64,000 bases of DNA, from positions 15,085,555-15,149,554 of the forward strand of contig OY756963.1 of the NCBI GenBank assembly GCA_963580455.1, read 5' to 3'. Position 1 is the stretch's first letter. Each line of letters opens with the position of its first letter. The notes beneath the pieces were generated by a model that saw only the letters and a list, made by a program, of their open reading frames with translations, ran no database searches and had not been told where the DNA came from. Origin of the DNA: Euonymus europaeus (lineage: Eukaryota; Streptophyta; Magnoliopsida; Celastrales; Celastraceae). A program made the position numbers and the translations under genes. Below are positions 56,297 through 64,000 of the stretch, piece by piece.

Positions 56297-57480
56297 TGTA
56301 AATTAATGGTGATTGGGCCAGAGGTTTAGTTGTATAAGTTATGGGCTTTATATGTATGATTTAATTGAGTGGGCTTGGGATTGTGTATTTGGGGATTAAG
56401 CATGAGTATTCATTTAATGATAATTCAGCCATATATATGAATTGTACAAGTTATGGGCTTTATATTTATGCTAATTTCATAATAAGAAAATTGATTATTA
56501 TATTTCAATCCTACTAATTTATTAGTATGGTTGGGATAAGCGATTGCCAATAAAAAAGGGAACCAAGATCTCATCTCTTATTTTTATTAGTTGTTCAACA
56601 TGTTAATGTGTTATTTATTTGAAACATGTTTATATATGAAAAATATGAATGTTTTGGTGTTGTTTGATTTATGTGTCAATTATATGATTTAATATGTTAA
56701 TATGTTTGATTAGGAGATTAACGATAATTTTAATATCGTTTAATCCACAAAACTCGTTTCCCGACCTTTTAATTTCATTTTTATTTTTTATTTTAGTATT
56801 ATTGTTTTATTTTCGCTTTATTTTTATTTTATTTTATTTTGTTTTTATTTTATTTTATTTTATTTGTTTTATTCATTATTTTAATTTTAATTTTATTTTC
56901 GTTTTATTTTTATCTTTATTTTTTTCATTATCTGATTTGATTTTATTTTATTTTTAAACATTTATATTGTATATTTTATTTGTGTATAAAAATTATATCA
57001 AATGTCTTAACTTACGCTGGAATTAATTTGTGGAGTGTTGGATGCACCATCAGAAAGATTTTTTAGGTGAGAATGTTTCTTGAAAATTGGACCATTTGAT
57101 GGAAGAATTTTATAAACCTCAATATTAGTCTTTCGATATAGTTTTTATATTTTCTAAAATTACTTTACCATATTTCAATATAGTCTTTGTATAATTCTTT
57201 CACCCTATATACGTATTTTTGTCATAATTAATGTTTTTTTAAAATCATTTAATGGGATAATAAAAGTTAAATTGACAACTATTTTTAAAACAGACGTTGT
57301 GAGCTGTCTTACACCTTCCCCATACATAACAAACTCACTTACCCATTTTTTCGGATTTTCGCAGACCAAAAATATTTTTTATGGCGACCAATTTCACCTA
57401 TTACAATTGGTGGCGACTTCTCTTATTTTCTTATTATTATTTTTCTTTAAAAAAATCCTTTCGCAAAACCCATTGTGACA
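56297..57480 (+). repeat. 3' LTR of the nested element, 5'-truncated
   Basis: Direct repeat of 52912-54104 with scattered substitutions and small indels; ends GTGACA. No purine-rich tract precedes it, and the first 2.2 kb of the LTR are absent, pointing to an internal deletion. Confidence 0.85.
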
Positions 57481-58200
57481 CGCGTTCTCTCTTTTGTTCA
57501 ATCGGATCAAGTCCAACTACCAAAGCATTATCATTCTCGCCATTCTCCAAGGTTGTTGTTCTGATGGTGGGCAGACCAATCTCCAACGGAATAACTGCCT
57601 CAGACTTATAACTGAGTGACATTGGTGACTGTCCGGTAGCACACTCGGTAGTTTTTCAACCTATCTTCCTTTCATAGAGTCAAGGCATTTTTTAATTCCA
57701 CCCAGGACTATCTTGTTGGATGCCTTTGCCTGCCCATTGCCTTGAGACTATTCCAGAGTTGAGTATTTATTTTTGATGCCACAGCCTTCATAAGACTCCT
57801 TGAAAGGTTTGTTGTCAAATGGAGTGCCTTTATTTGACACCAATGCATACGAAATTTCGAACCTTGTGATGATTGATTCCCACACGAGTTTATTTATTTT
57901 ATGATCTATAATCCTCGAGAAGGGTTTGGTTTCTATCTACTTGGTAAAGTAATCTGTGGTTGTTATGAACCACCTTCTATCATCTTTCGTTCTTGGCAAG
58001 GGACCTACCAAGTCCAAACCCCATTGAGAAAATGGACACAAGCTTGTAATTGGGCTAAGTTTTGCTGCCGACTAATGTGGGATATTTGAGAACTTTTGAC
58101 ATTTCTCGCAATTTCTGGCGTATGCCAATGAATCTTCTTGTATTTGGGGCCATCAATACCCCTATGTAATAGCTCTCTGGGCTATTGATCTCCCTCCTGT
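57481..58200 (-). pseudogene. Tat integrase, core region
   Basis: Minus strand: Tyr-Ala-Leu-Val-Ser-Asn-Lys-Gly-Thr-Pro-Phe-Asp-Asn (57860-57815), where the family has Val-Ser-Asp-Asn-Gly, so the second catalytic Asp is Asn. Then Gly-Asn-Gly-Gln-Ala-Lys-Ala (57741-57722), and Ser-Glu-Ala-Val-Ile-Pro-Leu-Glu-Ile-Gly-Leu-Pro-Thr (57622-57550). It ends inside a Glu-Gln-Lys-Arg-Glu-Arg helix at the insertion point. Frameshifts occur near 57630 and 57700. Confidence 0.85.
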
Positions 58201-58249
58201 ATGGGCATCGCAGCTTCCTTCTGAAGATAGCCAAAATTAAGACGACTTT

Positions 58250-59160
58250 AGGATGATCATTCTTGTCTCCTTCTTGTCCTTTGGAAGTTCCCTATTCCCT
58301 AAGAAACGGACGAGGGGGTCCATCCAACTTGGCCTAGGATCTGTCTGAGCTACCTCGAGCTGTTCGGCTATGATACTCGAACTTTCTTAGATGTCAATCA
58401 TGATAGTTCGTCTGATCTTTTCCTGATCTGTTGAGGCCAACGTTGCTAAGTCATCAGCATGGCTGTTTTGACCCCTTAGAACTTGTTGGATTTCAAAATC
58501 CTCAAACCTATCAATCAGTCTTTTTGCTTCCACAAGATAGGCAAGCATTGTTTTTTCTTTTCAACATACTGGCCTGTATTCTGGCTCACAATTAGCTGCA
58601 ATTCTGAGAGGACTTTTACCCTCATTGCGCCCAACTTGATTGCACTTCTTAATCCACATAAGAGGGCCCCATACTCATACTCATTATAGGTCACTTCGAA
58701 TCCCAACCTGATTACTTATTCTTTTATATAGCCCTCAGGTGAAATTAGGACCACACTTACTCCACTCCCCTTCCTAGTCGAGGATTCGTCTACCATAAGC
58801 TCGCAAGGGTTGACTGAATTAACGTTCAAAGTCTAAACTTTCGTTCTGGTTGGGTTGAAGGATTGGAAAATTCTGCCACGAAGTCAGTCAGTACTTGGGC
58901 TTTGATGGCCACCCTTGGGACAAAATGAATGTCATGCTAGTCAAGTTCTACTGCCCCATTGGCAATTCTCCCAGACATAGTGGCTCGATTTAGGATGCTC
59001 CGAATTGGGTATGCTTTAAGAACCTCAATAGGGTGATCATGGAAATAGTAATTTCACTTCCTAGAAGCTATCACGAAGCAGTAAAATGACTTTTCCAATG
59101 GAGTGTACCTTGTCTATGCCCCCAGAAGCGTCTTACTCACATAGTAAATGAGGTTTTCTG
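58250..59160 (-). pseudogene. Tat RNase H and connection
   Basis: Minus strand 58706-58515: Met-Gly-Phe-Glu-Val-Thr-Tyr-Asn-Glu-Tyr-Glu-Tyr-Gly-Ala-Leu-Leu-Cys-Gly-Leu-Arg and Val-Leu-Ser-Glu-Leu-Gln-Leu-Ile-Val. This is the plant RNase H-like domain with its Glu kept, but the catalytic Asp of Ser-Asp-Ser is replaced. Flanking parts are interrupted by stops. Confidence 0.75.
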
Positions 59161-59890
59161 CTTTTCCCTCAACTGTCAGAAGTAGGGAACTTACTACAAT
59201 GTTTGACAACGCCAGATAGATTCTCAATTTCTCCTTTGGAATTGGGGTAGCCAAGAGTGAGGTGATTGTAAGTATACTTTTAGGTCAGCCAGAGTTTTCT
59301 CACACTCCTCATCTGCCACCACGACTCTTGAAGAAGTGGAGGCACTTATCGGATGACTTGCTGATGAATTTGTTATGGGTGGCAGCCATCCTAGTCAATC
59401 TCTACACCTCTTTGGTTGATGTTGGGCTTCTCAAAATTTTGATGGCCAAAATCTGCATGGATCAGCTTCAATTCCTCTTCAGATTATGAGGTGTCCAAGG
59501 AACTTTTCCCCGAGCTTACTCTGAAAGCACAATTGGAAGCATTTAGCTTCAACTTGTATATTCCCAATACATCAAATATGGACTGTAGGTCTGACATGTG
59601 ATCTTCCTCCCTAACATTTTTGACAACCGTGTCATCTATATACACTTCAACTATTTGCCCTACCATTCCTCCAAACATCTTTTTCACCAACCGCTAGTAG
59701 GTTGCTCTCACTTTCTTCAATCCGAAAGGCATCACTTTATAACAATAAGTGCCTCTTGGAGTGTTGAACAATATTTTTTTTTCATCTTCCACACTCATGG
59801 GAAATTGATGGTAGCCTCTATTTAGATCGGTGAAATCCTCACACGCCCTCCATATCCCGTTCTTATTCTTAACAATGATTGAGTCCACAC
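59160..59890 (-). pseudogene. Tat reverse transcriptase with internal deletion
   Basis: Minus strand 59888-59694: Val-Lys-Asn-Lys-Asn-Gly-Ile-Trp-Arg, then Asp-Phe-Thr-Asp-Leu-Asn joined directly to Gly-Tyr-His-Gln-Phe-Pro-Met, then Gly-Thr-Tyr-Cys-Tyr-Lys-Val-Met-Pro-Phe-Gly-Leu-Lys. The 30 or so residues that normally separate Thr-Asp-Leu-Asn-Lys from Gly-Tyr-His-Gln, with the first catalytic Asp, are missing at about 59820. After a frameshift, Val-Glu-Val-Tyr-Ile-Asp-Asp-Thr (59690-59484) keeps the second catalytic pair. Gly-Lys-Phe-Leu-Gly-His follows in another frame. Confidence 0.85.
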
Positions 59891-60560
59891 AAACTTTTCG
59901 ATGTTCCTCATCAATAGGCCTAGAAGTAACTCCCTTTCATCAGCTAGCATGCTTTTTTCGATGAGGAAATACTTATCATCATTAGTCTCATCAATCATAA
60001 TTTTCTCCAATTCCTCTACTGACTTCTTTTCAAGATCTAACCCCAGATCTGGCTCAACAAAAGCTTCTTCCGCCAGAGTGCCCATCTGATGGGACTCCCT
60101 AATGGTCCAGTTGTTAGCCGCCTCACTACTCTAGTCTGGCCAATCTCCCTTCACTTCATACGTCTTCCCATCATATAGAAATCGGATGGTCTGGTGATAA
60201 GTTGATAGAACTGCTTCCATGGCATGTAGCCAGCATCTCCCGAGAATGGAATTATTGGTCGTTCTCTCTTAAACAACTAAAAATCTCGTGTCCAGCTCTT
60301 TAGGTTCTACTCGAATCTTCATTTGGATTCTTCCTAAGGGATGAACTTGATTTCATTAAATCCAATTAGACAAGCCGTTTTAGGCACAAACTCGGCCTAT
60401 GTCAACCCCAACTTCTCAAAAATTAGATAATAGAAGATGTTCACAGAACTCCCCTAGTCAATCAAAACCCTTTTCACATCAAAACCTCAAACTCTCACAG
60501 TAATCTTGAGAGCTTCGTTATGTGTGAGATCTATTCGTACAAGATCATTATTTGAGAAGG
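59890..60560 (-). pseudogene. Tat protease and linker
   Basis: The protease motif Lys-Arg-Val-Leu-Ile-Asp-(stop)-Gly-Ser-Ser-Val-Asn-Ile-Phe lies at 60475-60437, so a stop codon sits in the active site. The linker 60085-59822 is acidic (Leu-Gly-Leu-Asp-Leu-Glu-Lys-Lys). Confidence 0.75.
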
Positions 60561-60739
60561 TAATGTCCACACCTGACCATTTCAATATCTTTACTCCTAG
60601 CCCAATGTGATAACGGCGATAGTTCCATTTGGGGTGGCATCGAATTGCCCCAAACTCCAGTAATTACCAACGCATTTTCTCGGGCTTTGCCATCATCATT
60701 GCTCTTTACCTTCACATACTTTTCCAGCTTGCCCTATTT

Positions 60740-61720
60740 TCCAGTTATTGTAAGTGCCCCTTTAAGCTATCACACTCCCTCGTCATGTGTCCAACATATT
60801 TGTGGAAGGAACAATATCTCCCTTTGCCTCTTTTATCGGGATTCCCGGTCATCTTGGACAATTGAACTAGAAACAATTCATCATGAATTGCATAAAAATG
60901 CTTGTCGATTGGTAGGTTGAACTCCACTATATTGGTTGAGTCCATTTAAGTCTGGAATGATCAGGCCATTCCGAAGCCTTTCTTCCATCACTCGTGGGAT
61001 GGCTACCTTATGATCCCCATTCTTCCTACTTCGGAGAGGTAGTTTTCTTCTTCTTTGCCACTTCTACATTGGCATACCTTCGCACCCTATCCTGTAGAGT
61101 TAAATGGTGCTTGGTTCATACAAAGTCAACGAATCCTTCATATTACAACCTTCTGAGAGTCCAAATTTAAAATACATAGCGGTCATCCGCTCATCCCACC
61201 CGTCCACCTTTGCACATACCTCCAAATACCTTGAGAGATAGTCAAAAATTTCATCCCCACTATTTGGCTTCATAGTGAGCAAATTTGAGAGGGTTTTTGG
61301 CTCCCTACTCTAAGACAATATTGAGTTCGGAGGTAGCTAGTGGAGCCAACGTGCAGTGATTGGTGCCAAGGATGATGGAAAAGCCTTACACAAGATTGCC
61401 TCGTCTCCCTTCCAAAATATCATCTCCCAAAAAAACTGATCTAATTGTGTGACCGGATCTATCCAACCATCAAACTGTTCGAAGGTCAGCATGACTAGCC
61501 ACCTAGGCACTTCTCCTCCTTCGATCTCCTGGGTAAAGAGAGAAGTGGTCATTTCATCAAGAGCTTTCATTTCTCTTTGTTGAGCCCCATAAATTAGATC
61601 GACCTTTAGGGCATCCGGCTCTCCATCATTCCAAATCAAATTTTTTTCCACCCACCTCAACTTATGCAGCCTGCTCTCGGCATGATGAGAGTGTCATTCT
61701 CTCATGTGGTCTTCACCATG
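60740..61720 (-). pseudogene. Tat gag
   Basis: 61660-61337 matches the retrotransposon gag domain: Leu-Phe-Thr-Gln-Glu-Ile-Glu, Phe-Glu-Gln-Phe-Asp-Gly-Trp-Ile-Asp-Pro-Val and Ala-Ile-Leu-Cys-Lys-Ala-Phe-Pro-Ser-Ser-Leu. A deletion/frameshift near 61320 removes its middle. 61282-61100 continues with Tyr-Leu-Ser-Arg-Tyr-Leu-Glu-Val. The zinc-knuckle relic Phe-His-Lys-Tyr-Val-Gly-His-Met-Thr-Arg-Glu-Cys lies near 60800. Confidence 0.8.
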
Positions 61721-62154
61721 TCGCATCCCCCTTTCTGGAGTCCACCTTACATACTTCCTTTTGATAAAAGAATGTTTTTCTGGCGAATGGCTTTGAGACT
61801 CACCTCTTCTGTTGGACACTCGATCGTCTGCCTTTCGTGGTGGGCTTTTGAGGGGACGTTTTCCCTTCCATTTGGCTATGGCGAGCTATTGCTCCAATGA
61901 GTCTAGGTACTCTTTCAGGCGAAGGATCTCATCTTCCATCTGATTTTCAGTTGGAAAGGCCAATCTGGCTTGCACGTCCTTGTTCGGCTAGTTGACGCTT
62001 TCCTCGTCTAGCTGGCAATTGTTCCCACTGCCTTCCTCGTGGCCTAGCTACCAAGGATTGTTCTCTATACCACGTCCAACCTCTAAGCGCACGGATGCTA
62101 TGTGACCCTTCTTCTTTAGTAGAAATAGTTATGCTCCCACTATGGTAACCAAAA

Positions 62155-62880
62155 TGTAGTGAACAAAAATCATCACCAGCCATAACTGTTGTTCGGCTTG
62201 CCGCTCCTCCATAATTTAGCCACTCCTCGCTTGAAAAGAAGAATGGTCAATGGACTAACGACTATTGTGACAGCCGTTGGCGCTCCGATGCTCAAGTCAA
62301 CTTTCAAAGAATATGGTTTGCTAGTAAACACGTATTAGAGCCCCAAATATACCTGTGTCTTCTCCTTTTAGAGGTGAGGGATTTACCTGATTTGGTGGGA
62401 CCTCATAGGAGGAGATCAAGGTATTATTGGGTTTGATTAACACCTTGAATTGACCAATAATCACATGCCACATGTCATCTTTTATTTATTCTTCCACAGT
62501 ATAAAAGATACAATTTTAATTCATTCCACTATTGTTCTCATGTATCATTGATATAAAAAAAATGGTTAAAGAGATTTTAATGTTGTGAGGAAAATAACTT
62601 CCCAAGGAGAATAAGAGAAGTTGCTTTCCATTTTGGACTCCTTATTTTCAGTTGACTTATTATAAATTTTGTTTGACTAATTTTATTTTCTTATCTCCAA
62701 ACACCATAAAGTTGGAGAATTTGGGGCAATCAAACAGATGACGTGGCACGTTGACCAATAAAAAAATGAATTAATCATCCAATGTGGACTGACAGTTAGA
62801 TTATGTGTACATTTTTTAGAATTAATAATTTAAAGTCATTGGCCGTTATAACTGATTGCCATTGCAGCTAAAGCATGTTA
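62155..62880. other. Possible LTR of the Tat element, then spacer
   Basis: A TG terminus at 62155 follows a degraded primer-site-like string, so an LTR may extend to about 62450. No second copy was recognised to confirm it. The rest is AT-rich spacer. Confidence 0.3.
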
Positions 62881-62926
62881 CAAATTAGCCATCCAAAAAT
62901 GTAAAGTGTAGCAAAAGTCCAAAACA

Positions 62927-63190
62927 GGTAAAAGATAGTCATACCAAAGTCCAAAACACTGCAACCATATAGGGCAGTCACTCCCTAAATAAATACATTC
63001 AAATATCCATGATAGATAGGTAAAAGGCAGCCACACCAAAGTCCAAAACACTACAACCATATAGGGCAGTCACTCCCTAAATAATTACATTCAAATATCC
63101 ATGAGATAGATAGAAAGCAGCAAATCAATCCATAGTCCAAAAAGTTAGAACAATATAGGGCAGTCCACAAAATAAACACATGCAGTTTAT
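62927..63190. repeat. Tandem repeat, unit about 92 bp, nearly three copies
   Basis: Units start at 62927, 63019 and about 63112. Each carries a GTCCAAAA string and ATATAGGGCAGTC, and the first two also share ACTCCCTAAATAA. The third is shortened and more diverged. Confidence 0.9.
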
Positions 63191-63192
63191 AA

Positions 63193-64000
63193 TCAACCCA
63201 CAGATCTGTTATTTGAGGTGGATGCTTGGCTTGAATTTAGCATATTGGTGTATCGCGAGCTGGAAGTTGCTGCCTGAATTGTATCACTTGTAGAAGCTCT
63301 CCTGACTACCATTTTTGACCTTGTTTGAGGAGGCCTGGCACCCCTAGTTGTAGCACCTCCTTCAATATTTTGCACACTAGACATACTCTCTCCAGTAGGC
63401 ATACTCTCTCTAGTTGATGCGTGTTGATCCCCACCATGTTGCTACAAGTAACAGCCACATATGCACCACATTACTACAAATTAATAGACATGCAATAATG
63501 GCAAAATGAGATCAATACTTGAGTGCATTCTTAACTTCAACCACATTGTTTTGGCCTACAAGTAACTTGAAACACAGAAGTCACAGTCTTAATTTTATCC
63601 ATAATAATACATTTCATTTGTAAAGTAATTTGAAAACTACCTGAAATAATGAATGATTACAATCTCCCGACCATTGTACATGCCATTTTGTGCTCTTGTC
63701 AATCTCCTCCTTCAATTTTGAATGAACCACAGGAACCACCCTTGTTTGACATCTCTCCATTTTTGCACGAATCCTTACGTGCCTTCTCATCGCCTCATCT
63801 TTCAAATCTTCTAGAATTGAAATTATTGGTTTCCTCCTAAATGGTACGATATTCGACTTATAACTTTCGCTCATGTTGTTTACAATCACTGCATTCTTCG
63901 AATGTGTTGAGAATGCAGCTCTAGTTCAAAGGCATGGTGTAATCTCATCTAGCCATTTCCATGCTCCTTCATCTAAGGTTTTCATCACTGCCATTTCCCT
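63193..64000 (-). pseudogene. MuDR-type (MULE) transposase, C-terminal part, cut by window edge
   Basis: Minus strand from 64000: Thr-Leu-Asp-Glu-Gly-Ala-Trp-Lys-Trp-Leu-Asp, then Arg-Ala-Ala-Phe-Ser-Thr-His-Ser-Lys, then Val-Asn-Asn-Met-Ser-Glu-Ser-Tyr-Lys-Ser-Asn-Ile (63889-63850) and Lys-Pro-Ile-Ile-Ser-Ile-Leu-Glu-Asp. This is the region between catalytic domain and SWIM finger in plant mudrA-like transposases. A stop near 63914 breaks it, and the frame ends at 63614. A Ser/Thr-rich tail with Gly-Ala-Arg-Pro-Pro-Gln-Thr-Arg (63402-63193) could be the C-terminal exon; the SWIM Cys/His residues are not seen between. Confidence 0.75.

Larger units (their letters stand above)
50742..57480 (+). 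mobile_element. Non-autonomous LTR element (Ogre/Tat-like) nested in Tat integrase
   Basis: Plus-strand element of about 6.7 kb without coding capacity. The 5' LTR (about 50745-54104) is followed by an Ogre-type primer site, a 2.2 kb non-coding interior with a structured leader, and a shortened 3' LTR (56297-57480). Flanks CACAT (50737-50741) and CGCGT (57481-57485) fit a target duplication in which two CpGs decayed. The host integrase frame resumes across the insert. Confidence 0.75.
47257..62154 (-). mobile_element. Ty3/gypsy Tat-type element with antisense accessory ORF, split by a nested element
   Basis: Inferred single minus-strand element. A degraded primer-site region lies near 62130-62152, with gag 61700-60740, protease near 60450, RT 59890-59480, RNase H near 58600 and integrase 58200-57481. 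The nested element follows (50742-57480), then the rest of integrase (50736-50455), a tandem-repeat 3' region and an accessory ORF on the opposite strand. This architecture is known from the plant Tat group (for example Grande and RIRE2-like elements). The 3' LTR is not seen; the element meets the Athila piece at 47254-47257. Confidence 0.7.

Noticed and set aside
56694..56957. Phe/Ile-rich plus-strand frame as a membrane protein
   Set aside because: It is the translation of a TTTTATTTTA low-complexity tract that is also present in the other LTR copy.

Overview
The window looks like nuclear DNA of a flowering plant, probably a eudicot. It is AT-rich and almost entirely made of plant-type transposable elements: Ty3/gypsy of the Tat/Ogre and Athila types plus chromovirus-like pieces, Ty1/copia, L1-like LINE, PIF/Harbinger, FAR1/MULE and MuDR. 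It carries one clearly intact host gene. The species cannot be named from this sequence. No bacterial, organellar or viral genes were recognised.

Layout. 1-3060: 5' half of a minus-strand Tat-type gypsy element, with PBS and LTR. 3417-5110: decayed minus-strand copia gag/protease with PBS and LTR. 5335-5500: RNase H scrap. 7145-8660: FAR1-type transposase pseudogene. 11889-16972: complete but dead copia element on the plus strand, with two LTRs and a near-perfect target duplication. 17486-19640: PIF/Harbinger remnant, with ORF1 on the plus strand and transposase on the minus strand. 19650-24500: no recognised gene. 24690-25856: intronless inositol-tetrakisphosphate 1-kinase gene (minus), with TATA box, G-box/ABRE and CT-rich leader upstream. 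27005-27960: gypsy integrase piece. 28135-34427: LINE split by a 4.6 kb copia element (28745-33358) with a perfect 5-bp target duplication and TA...TA LTR ends. 34428-37005: gypsy 5' LTR through RT, fused to a second FAR1 pseudogene (37006-38450). 38450-43720: unclassified repeats. 43725-47254: Athila pol (minus).

47257 to about 62155 is best read as one minus-strand Tat-type element. Its gag, protease, RT, RNase H and integrase run from 61700 down to 57481. It is interrupted inside integrase by a 6.7 kb non-autonomous LTR element on the plus strand (50742-57480). Integrase resumes at 50736-50455, followed by a tandem-repeat 3' region (49990-50360) and an antisense accessory ORF (47600-49850) with its own TATA box. 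The window ends in a MuDR-type transposase fragment (63193-64000).

The only gene with a likely living function is the inositol phosphate kinase. The rest records layered insertion, deletion and CpG decay. I found no convincing undescribed biological system. The most interesting parts are the antisense accessory gene and tandem repeats of the Tat element, the nested non-autonomous element with a CpG-decayed target site and a structured leader, and the copia element with non-canonical LTR termini.
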